The notes under the pieces were generated by a model. That model was given only the letters and a program-made list of their open reading frames with translations, searched no databases and had not been told where the DNA came from. The position numbers and the translations under genes are program-made. A DNA stretch of 64,000 bases from Isoetes taiwanensis (taxonomy: Eukaryota; Streptophyta; Lycopodiopsida; Isoetales; Isoetaceae): contig JAJEKV010000010.1 in assembly GCA_021234155.1 (NCBI GenBank), forward strand, positions 21,788,833-21,852,832, written 5' to 3'. The first letter of the stretch is position 1; each line of letters starts with the position of its first letter. This document shows, piece after piece, positions 14,222 through 25,498 of the stretch.

Positions 14222-15500
14222 AAATATTGTTTTTTTTATCATGTTATCACACGAGAGATAGAATTCAAATTTTAGTCTTTCTACTGACATACTAGCACGC
14301 AAGATGGGGGCATGCAAATGGGGAAATGCAAATAGCCCAAGACAACAAGCCCAAGGAATAAATAGTACTGCTAGGAACAATCCTAATCTAAGGCAACCAA
14401 CTCATGAAAACATGAGTTGATTTCTTCGGAGAAGATTGTAACGAGTTGGGTGAGTCCAAGTGAACATATGACATTTTAGAGTTTTATAGTTGTTATAGAT
14501 TTATATGTTTTATAAGCTTTATAAAATCTTGAATCTTCAAAGCATTAATAGCATAGGACATGTGGCAAGAGATAATTAGCATATTTATAAAGGAAGGCCA
14601 TGAGGTTAATTCGGTGAACTAGTTTGATTTACATCATAGAGAAAACACATATCGTTCTAAAACATCAATAAGAAATTCAACAAATATAGGCATTTGGCCT
14701 AATACACATAAACTAAGTCAAAGCAAATGCACATAGGCTCACATACCCTTTATACAGCTTGGCATAGCTCTCAGTTATTCAGCTGTGTATCTGACATGCA
14801 AGATGTTTTTGTGTCAAGCTTTACACAGTGAAAACGGTAACGCACTTACCTTAGCACATTTGCAATTGGCCCAATAGGAAACCATTATTGCAACCTCTAC
14901 TCGCAGCAACAGACTTATTCATAATGTGGTGGAAGTTTTGCCTTTAAGAGACGCTATCGCTATCGACACAGAAAAGTTTGCTTATACTAACATCTGCAGC
15001 GACATTTCCTCTCTTATTCATGGAACATTTCCTCTCTTATTCATGGAATTTGATTTCTCGATAACATCTCAAGATGCATTTTCAATCCAATATATGAGTA
15101 CAATCAAAGAGCAATCTTCTTGTTTCACTTCTGAGTAACATCTCTAAATGCATAGTACAATCAAAGAGCAATCTTGTGGTTGACACCATAGACAAATGCA
15201 AAAACATGAAGCCCATGTCATCGTTCCTACGAACCTTGACATCTAAGTTGAGAGAAAGAGACCAACTTTCTAATGTTCAAATATGCAGATACCATATTAT
15301 ATTGTGTTGTACTTTTGGATGTTGTGTTGTACTTTTGTTTAGAGCCCAAATTTGTCATTATTAACCAATTCATATTCTTGCCATATTATGTCATTTCTTG
15401 CATTCCATATATCAGATCATCCTTAACAAACTCCTAACTCATCATGAACCGACCAAGGCTACATTGTGGACATGATAATTTGGAACTAAAATTGAACATA
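14222..15500. other. Region downstream of methyltransferase gene, copy 2
   Basis: Non-coding counterpart of 6304-7581, nearly base-for-base identical. Nothing recognised. Confidence 0.6.
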
Positions 15501-15502
15501 AT

Positions 15503-15993
15503 TTGGAATGTGGGATGCTGCATGAAGTATGGGCCTGGAGTCTGGATAGGTTCGAATACCGTTTAGGAACCAAAGAATTGCTGCTAGGAATTCTCCCCCC
15601 AGAATGGTGTCCCAAGAAGAAGATTTCTTTTCACATAGCAAGGGCCTGGACGATCTGGTCAATATGGAAAAGGAGGAATGCCCGAGTCTTCGCTGAGGAT
15701 CAGGAGGTATTCATATCATCAACACAGCTACTTCACCTGGTACTTGAAAGACTTAATAAATTTAGGCTAGTTTTTAAAGGTGAAGAAGAGGTAAAGGAAG
15801 AAATATGGGGCACCTATTTTAATCTGGTCTAGGTCGGGAAAGAGAATAGTACAAGCTGGAGCTACGTAGCTACCCCCATCCCATATTCGTGGATGGGTGC
15901 ACCTCTGCCATGTGGCTTTGTATCATTCTCTCTAAGTAAATAAAATCTTTTTTATCCCTAAAAAAAAAATAATAAAAAAAAATAAAAAAAAAT
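15503..15993 (+). mobile_element. LINE 3' end: zinc-binding RT tail (zf-RVT) fragment plus poly(A)
   Basis: An open frame 15503-15832 (109 residues) contains WSIWKRRNARVFAEDQ, the conserved signature at the C-terminal end of plant L1-type reverse transcriptases (zf-RVT region). The stop is followed by a short 3' UTR and a run of A with scattered T (15959-15992), the expected LINE tail. The rest of the LINE is missing, as in most 5'-truncated insertions. The first 65 bases are also present at 7582-7646, so the large duplication ended within this element. Confidence 0.75.
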
Positions 15994-17295
15994 CAATCTT
16001 TATCGTGCATGCCACACCAACAATGGTTATTTGTAATAAAGCAACCATATTTATTTTCTTCACGTTACTAAGGATGGGGATGGTGGTGAACCATGCATGC
16101 ATCATGCTTGGATAAAAGATTTGCCAATAACATTCACAATCACGAATAAAATAAAAGGGTAAAAAAACAATCTGCAACCTTACATGTTCCATGCTCAAAT
16201 AAAAGAAAGTGCCAAACCTTCATTCAACCAAAGTCCGTTGCAAATGAATTACACGCAGATCGCTCTTAGACAGCTTCTAATCTATCCTAAAAGCTCAAAA
16301 TTTTATGTACTGAAGAATCTAGTAGTTGCATATAATCATAGAACATGCAAAGGACGCATGAAGTCTCAAAAATGCACCTCTTGTTTACTTCCACTATATC
16401 CAGCATTGCATATAATCATCCACCAATTTGCAAGAAGCTTTCAGCTGGTCTAGAGGAACTGCGGAATAGAGAAGATTTAGACATTCTCATGCCTAAAGGT
16501 ATTTCGATCAATACATCTATGCATTTCATATGAAGGAAGTTGGAAAATTCCCTCCTCCACCAATCAGGTCTCCCTGCAACCCTCCAGATGGAGCATCAGC
16601 GCATGCTTATATTACACCAATTCGTTCGAGCATCTTCCCACGCCTATCAAGGTATGATCTTATTCAGTTTTAAGCCTAAAATTTCTTAGACTTCAATGCT
16701 GGAAACTTGAAATAGTGCACTAATTATGCATGCATGTCATTTAAAATTGCCCAAAAGGAACTGAAATAAATCTAATGACAGGCTGCTGCCATAAGAATCA
16801 AGAATCATTCTGTCTTAAGGAGAAAAGTTGTACAATTGGATTGGCTGGAATGGTATGGCCTGCAATAAGTTTGGTCATCATCACTCCATCTCAGCAGTTA
16901 AAAAGATGCAACAAAATATGGCAAAGAGCAGTGAAAGAAAAGAGATGCCAAGCTATTTTTTGCACCGTTGCAGGTGTCTATGAGATTAATAGAGCTCTTT
17001 CGGAAGCTATAACCAAATGATGGTTGAGCAAGCATTGACATGGAGAAAGGTAAAACATGAAGCGAATAAAACTAGGAGGGAAATTTTTGTTAAGAGTACT
17101 GAGGGCAAGGCTGCAAAAACTGGAAACAAAAGGCCTCTACATACACGGACAGAAATGAAGCTCTGCACCAAGTTGATGAATCTGATCTATTTTAACTCTT
17201 GGACATGTTGCAAAGGTATTTTCTTCCATTTTTATGCTCGAATGCCCCGAACTTTTAAATTTCTCAATGTAAAATGTCAAGAATCATGCCATTAC
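15994..17295. other. Unassigned AT-rich sequence
   Basis: Several short open frames on the plus strand (16184-16453, 16775-17020, 17017-17382) have no recognisable motif and low-complexity composition. They are probably intronic or intergenic. I see no RNA gene. Confidence 0.5.
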
Positions 17296-17370
17296 CTCTT
17301 CATGCTTGTTATTGTACGTATTATTCCACAGCTTGATCTGAGCATCCCAGCTGGAAGTCATCAAACCATT
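17296..17370 (-). CDS. Possible single WD40-repeat exon
   Basis: On the minus strand a 75-base segment lies between an AG (gaggcag) and a GTAATG donor. It encodes NGLMTSSWDAQIKLWNN plus eight further residues. S-x-WD-x-x-I-K-L-W is the end of a WD40 blade. The exon would be in phase at both ends. No neighbouring WD40 exons were recognised, so this is either one exon of a gene whose other exons I cannot see or an isolated gene fragment. The copia insertion begins 359 bases away and could sit in an intron of the same gene. Confidence 0.4.
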
Positions 17371-17728
17371 CTGCCTCATTAACTTGCCAAATATACACCC
17401 ACAAAACAACCTACATTGCTTTTGTACAAACATTCCCTTCCCAAGAATACTCAACAAATCGAAAACTAATAAGTCCAATTCTAATACGATAGAAAAAACC
17501 ATGAAAATTTTCTTACTTGAGTTTAAGTGCCTGATAGACAATCCTGACCGTCGTATAGATGCTAAAGAAAGGCAAAATAAATCATAGAGCACCTTTCTTC
17601 TGGAAAACCTTCCCAAATCAAAAGAATCTTTGCAAAAGTGAAAAACAAAGACAACCAAGTGATTTACTTTGTGAATATAAGCAAAGGCTTGTACCTGGAC
17701 GATTTTTTTTCTTCTGCTATTTCCCAGT

Positions 17729-17957
17729 TGTAAAGAATAGGTAGAGGAGGACAATAAACAAGATCCTTCACCAAACCAAGACATTTTCTCCTTTATTCAC
17801 ATCCAATATATATACAACGAATAAATCTTAATGCACATGCATACTATACAAGTGTTGTGCATGCAATCACATGCGTGCATGCGCATGTGCATGTACATGC
17901 ATGCAATCTAATGCATGTTGATAACATTGTACAAATCCAATATTCAATATTCTAACA
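17729..17957 (-). repeat. Copia 3' LTR
   Basis: A 229-base TG...CA repeat. It contains a dense cluster of gcatgc/catgca motifs at 17860-17915. In element orientation the sequence to its right, ggcatgagggggag, is the polypurine tract. It differs from the other LTR by two C/T and one C/A changes. Confidence 0.95.
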
Positions 17958-17971
17958 CTCCCCCTCATGCC
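17958..17971 (-). other. Copia polypurine tract
   Basis: ctccccctcatgcc on the plus strand is GGCATGAGGGGGAG in element orientation, directly abutting the LTR start TGTTAGAA. This is the expected plus-strand primer. Confidence 0.85.
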
Positions 17972-18139
17972 AACACTTGAACTCCCAAAATATGGCGTAA
18001 TTCTTCAAAACGAGCACGCCGCAATGGTTTGGTAAATATATCTGCAACCTGTGTTTCAGTACGTACAAACTTCAACTTAATCTTTCGCTTTTTTTACTAC
18101 TTGACGTATAAAATGATGTCGTATAGCAATATGCAGATC
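17972..18139 (-). pseudogene. Remaining tail of copia RNase H
   Basis: In minus orientation, IRHHFIRQ then, after a one-base frame change in an A run, KLKFVRTETQVADIFTKPL. This is the conserved end of copia RNase H, which follows the KH-x-x-IRHHFIR motif. Everything upstream in RNase H is absent and replaced by the duplicated protease segment. Confidence 0.8.
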
Positions 18140-18620
18140 TCATGTCCACAACTAAGATCTGCTACCAATTGATTCTTCACCATATGTTGGATCGTGGCCA
18201 CATTCAAATGTGCCAACCTACGATGCCAAAGTTCAAGTTGAGAAGCAGGAGGTTTTGCTACAAGACTCAACAACTTCTCTTGGTCAGAATCAACCAAGAC
18301 TTTATACAAGTTACCTCGACGTTCGACTTGAAGAACCACCTTCCAATCTAGATTGAAGATTCTACAGCATTCACTGTCAAACAACACTCGATGTCCTGTG
18401 TCACAAATCTTTGCCACTGATACAAGATTAGTGATCAAATCAGGTACCAATAAAGCATCATAAAAATGCAAAACTTTTCCATTTGACAAAGGGATTCGTG
18501 CATCTCCTACTCCACCTACAATCTTTTCATCACCATCTCCAACTCTCACCGTAGTTGAAGTGTTCTGCAACTTATCAAACCAAGCACGAGATGAAAACAT
18601 ATTGTTTGTTGCACCAGAAT
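18140..18620 (-). repeat. Duplicated protease/pre-integrase segment at the RNase H position
   Basis: These 481 bases repeat 20466-20946 in the same orientation, with no difference noticed by eye. They encode the protease SGATNN motif and the GAG-pre-integrase part up to LWHRRLAHLN and CGHE. At its start the preceding D of DSGA is N because of the junction. It forms a frame of about 180 residues (18645-18097) joined to foreign ends. It sits exactly where RNase H should follow RT, suggesting template switching during reverse transcription. Confidence 0.92.
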
Positions 18621-21514
18621 TTGACTTTACCTTGATCTCGATCAATCTCCACCTTCATGCCAAGGTAATGATGTATATAACCTTGATCTGTCATTTGAAA
18701 TCGCTTACTTAACATATTTTTCACAAAATCCACATATTGTCGAGAATTCCCAACAATGAGACTATCATCAACATGAATCCCAATAAAACATACTGCATCA
18801 TCACACCTTCCAATATAAAGACAATCATCTGCTGGAGAAGTCATAAAACCTTTTGATTTGAGAAATTGATCTAGGCATGCATACCATTGTCTCACAGCTT
18901 GTCTCAATCCATACAATGATTTCTTCAATAAACAAACCTTGTTTTCTCGTCCTGGAACATTGTATCCTTCAGGTTGCCCCATGTAAATCACTTCTTCAAG
19001 ATCTCCATTGAGAAATGCTGCCTTTACGTCCATTGTCTCTGCAATCAAGTTAAATTCTGTTGTCATAGCAAGAAGAAGTTTTACCGTGGGTGATTTCACA
19101 ACTGGAGCAAATCTTTCATTGTACTCAATCCCTTCAATCTGTGAGAAACCTTGAGCAACAAGTCTTGCTTTGTACTTCTCCACCTTGCCATCAGGATCAA
19201 GCTTCTGCACCATAACCCACTTACAGCCAATCACATGAGCATTAAGAGGAGAATCTACCAACACCCAAGTCTTATTCTCCATCAAACTTGTATATTCTGC
19301 ATCAGTTGCTTCTCGCCATTTAGCAGCATCCTTCGATTTCATTGCCTCCTTGTATGATATAGGCTCAGTTACTAGAAAACATGCACTAGTGACTTCTTCT
19401 TGGGGTTCACCAGGTTTCCAAAGCATCTTAGATGGTTGCTTTGTCCGCTTGCCACGACCATACAATTCAGGATCATATAATTGTTCAGGTACATCACGCC
19501 GCTTTCTTTGAACATCTGGTGCAAGTACAGCAGGTACATCACCATCAACATCTTCCAGTACACCATCATGCTCCTCATCACTATCTTCAAATTCAATCTC
19601 CAACGGCTTGGTATTAGATTGCACATCCAACCAATCCACAGGAATCCATTCTTCATCAATTTTGCTTATTGAAGTTGGATCGCTCTTATACAATCGTGTC
19701 TCATCAAAGATTACATTGCGTGATATGTGAATATTCCTCTTCCTTGGATTATACAAACGATAACCTTTGGATTCTTCTGAATATCCAACTAGATAGTACT
19801 CCTCACTTTTGGCATCCAACTTTCTTCGATCATCATCTGGAACAAAACTATAAGATAAACACCCAAAAGAACGTAAGTGTTTTACACTCTGCTTTTTACC
19901 ACTCCAAACTTCTTCTGGAATTTTATTTGGTCTGGCAGATGTAGGAATTCGATTTTGCACATAACAAGCTGTGTTCACCGCTTCAGCCCAAAGAGAGAGA
20001 GGTAAACCAGATAACCACAACATACTCCGTGCTGCTTCAACCAATGTTCTATTCTTACGTTCTGCAACTCCATTTTGTTGAGGTGTACCTGGACACGTAT
20101 ACTCACGTTTGATTCCATGAGAAGCACAAAACTCCTGGAACTCTCTTGACATGTACTCACCACCACGATCAGATCTCAAACATTTGATCTTTTTTCCAAT
20201 CAAGTTCTCCGCCCATGCTTTATATTGCTTGAAAACTCCAAAAACTTCATCCTTTGTGCTCAGGAAATAACATTTGCACTTCCTGCTAAAATCGTCAATG
20301 AAAGTTACAAAGTATAACTTTCTATTCAAAGAAGTAACCTGCATGGGTCCAACAACATCAGAATGAACAAGCTCCAATACTTCACTAGTTTTCCTTTCAG
20401 AGTCTTTGAAAGGCAAAACATGCATCTTTCCAAGCATGCATCCTGAACAAACACCCATCTTAGTTTCATGTCCACAACTAAGATCTGCTACCAATTGATT
20501 CTTCACCATATGTTGGATCGTGGCCACATTCAAATGTGCCAACCTACGATGCCAAAGTTCAAGTTGAGAAGCAGGAGGTTTTGCTACAAGACTCAACAAC
20601 TTCTCTTGGTCAGAATCAACCAAGACTTTATACAAGTTACCTCGACGTTCGACTTGAAGAACCACCTTCCAATCTAGATTGAAGATTCTACAGCATTCAC
20701 TGTCAAACAACACTCGATGTCCTGTGTCACAAATCTTTGCCACTGATACAAGATTAGTGATCAAATCAGGTACCAATAAAGCATCATAAAAATGCAAAAC
20801 TTTTCCATTTGACAAAGGGATTCGTGCATCTCCTACTCCACCTACAATCTTTTCATCACCATCTCCAACTCTCACCGTAGTTGAAGTGTTCTGCAACTTA
20901 TCAAACCAAGCACGAGATGAAAACATATTGTTTGTTGCACCAGAATCAATGCACAAACGACTCCTACTATATCTATCAGCAACCTCCATAACTTTCAAAC
21001 CAATCTCTTCTTTATTTTCATTTTTTGATTCACCTGAAAATGCAACGTTTGTTGCGCTACTTGCTGGAGCAATATCATTCACATTTTGGCTCTTGTACTC
21101 AGCTGACAATCTCCTCAAATCAGCTTTCATTAGTCTACAAAATCTTTGTATGTGACCCAACTTATGGCAATAGTTACACTCGACATTGGCAAATCTCCCA
21201 TCATCACGCCAACGTCCTCCACGACCATTACCATCTTCTTGTGTGGTACCTCTACTTGTACCAACACCACCTCGGCCACCACGACCACGTCCACGATAAA
21301 CACAACCGCGACCTCTTCCACGTCCACGACCACGTATTGCAAGAGCCACTTCATTAGAATTACTCCTATAGCCTGCAGCTTGTTGTGTCTCAAGCTCAGC
21401 CTTGATGGAACTACACGCTTCAACAAAATTACCTTTATAAAGTGTCCTTACAGACATCTTTAAAGGATCAAGTCTTTGAGAAAAAGCTTTTGTGAAAGCT
21501 ATAACTTGAGCCTC
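18575..21514 (-). pseudogene. Copia pol polyprotein (Gag end, PR, INT, RT)
   Basis: A frame of about 980 codons. Counted from the first Met at 21457, it has an RG-rich segment (40-64), a CCHC zinc knuckle (C94, C97, H102, C107), protease DSGA (D171), and pre-integrase with the HHCC zinc region (HRRLAHL ... CSGC). Integrase has HSDVVGPM, IDDFSRK, LRSDRGGEY and NGVAERKN (the D, D, E core). RT has WVMVQKLDPDGKVEKYKARLVAQGF and the HVDD active site. The frame runs out of phase just after RT (HHYLGMKVEIDRDQ), where the duplicated protease segment begins. RT and integrase look intact, but with RNase H gone and gag split the element is not autonomous. Confidence 0.93.
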
Positions 21515-21970
21515 CTAGGTCTTAGCTTGGCCTGCAGCAGCAAATATATCATTGAAAGCTACAATGAGTTTTTCCACGTCTTCTCCTTCCTTATACTTCA
21601 AAGTATCTAACTTTGCCTCTAAAGCAGCAAGCTCTGCAGAGGTTAATTGACCATACTTTGCTTCTAATGCCTCCCAAAGATCATGCGCAGATGTGAAAGA
21701 AGTTGGTGAAGATGATGAAGATATAGAACTACTTCCTGGTAACTGCATTAATACACCATCAGTGATAACATTTAGAAGAAATGCTATCGCCCTTCGATCT
21801 TTCTCCTTCCAATCATCTGTCAGAGTTTGTGGTTTAGACGCTCCTATCACAGACCAACAATCATCAGCTTCCAACAAACCCTTCACTCGAAACTTCCAAG
21901 AATGCCAATGTGTTCCATCAAAAGGCTTTAGAGTGGACTCAATCTTCATAAACTTAGACATCTCGAACAA
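21515..21970 (-). pseudogene. Copia Gag N-terminal part (UBN2-like), ended by in-frame TAG
   Basis: A 151-residue frame starting MFEMSKFMKIESTLKPFDG, with WHSWKFRVKGLL and HDLWEALEAKYG, typical of plant copia Gag. It ends at a TAG (21517-21515) directly in frame with the downstream pol frame (next residues EAQVIAFTKAF). The TAG probably replaced a CAG. Without the stop, gag and pol would be one polyprotein, the usual copia arrangement. Confidence 0.9.
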
Positions 21971-21990
21971 CGAGACAAGATCAACCTACA

Positions 21991-22002
21991 GCTCTGATAC
22001 CA
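21991..22002 (-). other. Copia primer-binding site (initiator Met tRNA)
   Basis: gctctgatacca on the plus strand is TGGTATCAGAGC in element orientation, directly next to the 5' LTR. It is complementary to the 3' end of plant initiator methionine tRNA. Confidence 0.95.
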
Positions 22003-22231
22003 TGTAAAGAATAGGTAGAGGAGGACAATAAACAAGATCCTTCACCAAACCAAGACATTTTCTCCTTTATTCACATCCAATATATATATAATGAATAAAT
22101 CTTAATGCACATGCATACTATAAAAGTGTTGTGCATGCAATCACATGCGTGCATGCGCATGTGCATGTACATGCATGCAATCTAATGCATGTTGATAACA
22201 TTGTACAAATCCAATATTCAATATTCTAACA
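22003..22231 (-). repeat. Copia 5' LTR
   Basis: A 229-base TG...CA repeat matching 17729-17957 except for three positions. It would hold the element's promoter in minus orientation and contains the same catgca cluster. Confidence 0.95.
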
Positions 22232-22236
22232 CCAGT

Positions 22237-23280
22237 CCCATTGCAATCAAGTGCTCAGATTTGTCTCAACCAAAGAAAACCTACGACTGCTTCAGAGACT
22301 TGCCGTTTGCTTCAACCATCTCCATTTTAAACTTAGTAAATCGAATCATGAAGCCCTTAAAATAATTTTGAATAGATGAAGCTTAAACTCTATCAAAATT
22401 ATTCTGGAAGAGGCTCTGAAGTGTTCCAAGTATGGATTGCAAATGCAGGCAGGTTCATTACAAATCTGCAACATAAATGTGTCAGTAAAGACAAAGAATG
22501 GATAGGAATACCACTAAGCAGAGGCAACAAAAAGCATTGTTTATGACAATAGTAGATGCTTGGCGCAAAGCAGCTAAGGAAAGCCTGAAGTCGGATGCCA
22601 TGCAGAACTTGGGTTCACATATAATATTCCGTGCAGTATTTACTTTTTAAAGCAGAGACATAACACAAATAAGGCATCCAATCTCATTAGAAATGCAAAG
22701 ATACAATCTTAAAGATGTTAATTTACCTTCAGCAGACCGATTCTTCTCAAAAACAACGGCTGCATAAACAACTTGACTGGCTCAAGTTCAACCCGGGATG
22801 CAAACTTGTCTTACGCAGATCTTTTCCTTGCAATACACCAATGAAATTCCTGAGGAAGAAGAAGGAAATGAATCATTATGCAAAGTAGACAAACTGAAAA
22901 GAATACCCATAATAGTTTCTAACCCTAATGTTGCCCGAAACAACTGTTGCTTGGAAGGGATAAAAGCAGGCTGGCATCCGGTTTACAAAAATCTCATGCA
23001 AAAATAAGGTCAGGGATTACCAGAACGTTGTCGCAAATTGTGTGCGCCTGATGAAGGTGCTCTGGTTGTGGAGGTTCTCTGTGCGATGAGGCTCTGGTGC
23101 CCGCTCTGTCGCAGATGGGAAGGCATTTTGAACCCAAAGTAATAATGGAAAGCGGAGGCGGAGTGAATCTATCCGAAAATTAGGCCCTTTTTCCGCGGTA
23201 GTCTTATTTCTACAAGAAATTTATCGCGGCTGCGGCTGCCGCGAACATTTCTCTTCTTCAACCCGCTGCAAAAAAAAGTT
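22237..23280 (-). other. Unassigned region with a possible first exon
   Basis: On the minus strand an ATG at 23126 opens MPSHLRQSGHQSLIAQ and runs 106 bases to a GTAATC donor at 23020. A second possible exon (22849-22727) is bounded by cctcag and gtaaat, but joining the two gives an early stop. The surrounding GC-rich stretch 23050-23250 could be a promoter or 5' leader. I cannot identify a protein. It may belong with the WD40-like exon at 17296, with the copia element inserted between; that is speculation. Confidence 0.25.
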
Positions 23281-23980
23281 TTGTGCTAAGTCGAATAGAT
23301 CTCAATTTTGGACATCCTTGAGATACGAAAGAACATGCAGAAGTTGAACCTCGGGATTCGTCTGCAAATCTTTAGCTGCAAATCTTTAGTCAAAAAGGTG
23401 TGATACTAATTTTGCAAATAGAGAAGTCTTTGATAATGGCATGGACTTCAATGTTGCATCCGCTTAAATATTCCCAGTGGGTACATAACAAAAGAAATCG
23501 ACCTGTGTGGCCCTAAAGTATGAACAGAGCGATCTCAAGTTTGAGCTAAAATTTTTACACTTATGCTCTGTTGCCTGTGATGCAATTTCGTCCTTTATTA
23601 TTGATCAGATATTTTGAAATTGAATTACTAAAAAATCTTTAAAAGCATACGGAATAGATCCTAGGAGGGTAAAAATATTGCAAGTTTAGATTTACACTGC
23701 ATATTTAAGGTCGTGGAAATTGTGGCCACTAATGCCGTGGCCACTAATGCTGTTCATGCTCTAACACAGCTATGACATAGGCTCTTGGATACCATATGAT
23801 AGCCACTTCCCCTACATCTCCTTTGTGAGATGGATGTTCCAAATGTGAAATACCTTTTAAGATGTCTCAAATGTCAAAAAAGAAGTTGAATGAGTAGATG
23901 CTAGTTGCCTTTGCAAATGGAACATACACAATGGAACTTCAAAATAGAGTTCTTTGCCAACGTAATCAAATGCCAAATTC
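23281..23980. other. No gene seen
   Basis: AT-rich sequence without recognisable coding or repeat structure. Confidence 0.5.
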
Positions 23981-23987
23981 CTTTAAC

Positions 23988-25271
23988 CTAATGCAACGAA
24001 AATCTTGAACTTATAATACCTGACCTAAATTTGAGTGTAAACCAAGCATATCTGCTGAAATTATCAACAATTACCAAAAAATACATGCTGCCAGCCAGAG
24101 AATCAATAGGCATGTACATATGTCGGAATAAATAAGCTCCAAAATATGGATCGGGAAACAGCCAGCCTGGTGAAGGATATGGAGCTTGGACTTGTTTATC
24201 AAGTTTGCAACAAGACAATCAAACTCATCTAGTTTAAATAATGGCAATCCTTCAACCACCGTCCTTAGCTTTGATGCTATATCTAATGTAGAAGTAGCAA
24301 ACTCGTAAGTGTCATGCCACAACGATTTCAAAGTCTTTGGAACTGCTGCCATCAAAGAATATTCTAACTGTGATAAATGAGAAGTAGCCATAGCATTTAC
24401 AATATAAAGTCCTTCATCATTCAAATGACCTCGAGCTACTGGATTCAAGATGTGCAAATCTACAAACTTCAAAGGATTTTTTTCTGTGTTATATGAACTT
24501 CGCCATCCGTAAATAGAAACTGAATATCCCATTCTCCTATCAAACTGATAAACACTTAAGACGATTGACTAGTAAATCATGGCATGCAAGATAATCGTAA
24601 ATGTAAATCATTTATCATTTTCAAAAACAATGGTCCCTTTGGCATTGGATTTAACAAGATTTCCATCTGCCAGTTTAACTTATGTATGCTCATAAGACCT
24701 AAGATCTTGGAACATATCTGACTTGCCTGCCAAATGCTTTATGGTTCCAGACTCAGCTAGCCGCACCCTCTGGTAATTTCTGTTCAAAGTATTGATAAAT
24801 CGAGTCTCCATTTCTGAATTGGAAAGACGAGAAATTTGCCAAACAGTAGTTGAGAGACTTCTTAAGAGACAACTGGCTGGATGGCTGGCAAGTGCTCTAG
24901 ATAGAAGTTTGAGCGGAAGATTATGCTTGTCTATAGGACGTTGAGCAATAACTTTTTGCGACTGTCTGCAACCCCTGCGACTATGGCCTCCATTTTTCAC
25001 AACCCCAACAAAGAAATGGTTGAGGTGTTCACAACCTTTGGAGAAACAGACCTAGAAGACCTAGAAGCAGGTATTCAAACTTCCCACGAATAGCCAATTG
25101 CTGGCCAGCTCCTACTTGAACACAGGTTTGTTTCAAGAATTTCAATGCTCCTTGGAGGAGTTTACAATCTCTGAGAACCCTTTTAAACTCAGTAGAGAGA
25201 ATAACCTTTATCTTAGCATATGAGTTCTGAACGATCTTTCTTCTTGTCTCCCCTATAGTGACAGGACCCAA
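23988..25271 (-). pseudogene. Old Ty1/copia remnant (Gag, PR, integrase start)
   Basis: Minus-strand pieces in element order: a Gag piece (25271-25029), a protease region with ESGTIKHLAGKSDMF (25000-24680; the family has DSG), pre-integrase with LHIL...CFPIHILELIYSDIC (24532-24071), and integrase MPIDSLAGSMYFLVIVDNFSRYAW (24218-23988). Frames are broken repeatedly and no RT is present. It is unrelated to the young copia at 17729, as the integrase sequences differ strongly. Confidence 0.72.
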
Positions 25272-25299
25272 ACAGAATCACAAACTTATTATTGCAAGA

Positions 25300-25495
25300 C
25301 ACTACTACAAAAATAGGTAGAAATGGCACAAAAGTGACCTTTATGCTCCGCCCTTTTACGGAGCATAAACGTCACTTTTGTGCCATTTGAGGAGCACAAA
25401 CGTCATAAATGGCACAAAAGTGACGTTTATGCTCCGTAAAAGGGCAGAGCATAAAGGTCACTTTTGTGCCATTTCTACCTATTTTTGTAGTAGTG
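25300..25495. mobile_element. CACTA-type MITE, near-palindromic, with TSD AGA
   Basis: It starts CACTACTACAAAAATAGG and ends with the inverse, TTTTTGTAGTAGTG. These are typical plant CACTA (En/Spm) termini, flanked by the 3-base duplication aga (25297-25299, 25496-25498). Almost the whole 196 bases fold back, and inside, the motif ggcacaaaagtgac and its complement occur four times. It has no coding capacity, so it must depend on an autonomous element. A transcript would form a long hairpin. Confidence 0.93.
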
Positions 25496-25498
25496 AGA

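Larger units (their letters stand above)
17729..22231 (-). mobile_element. Ty1/copia LTR retrotransposon, complete ends, defective inside
   Basis: The element is bounded by 229-base direct repeats (17729-17957 and 22003-22231), both TG...CA, and flanked by the perfect 5-base target duplication ccagt (17724-17728, 22232-22236). It is oriented on the minus strand: PBS at 21991-22002, polypurine tract complement at 17958-17971. The LTRs differ at 3 of 229 positions by eye, so the insertion is recent. It encodes gag, protease, integrase and RT. Gag is split by a stop, and most of RNase H is replaced by a duplicate of the protease region. Confidence 0.96.

Noticed and set aside
17284-17784. A 166-residue minus-strand protein
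   Set aside because: Only the last 25 or so codons look protein-like (WD40). The rest is low-complexity, extends into the copia LTR, and is best read as intron.
21025-21463. Plus-strand ORFs rich in Thr/Ser or His across 21025-21463
   Set aside because: They are antisense shadows of the RG-rich part of copia Gag.
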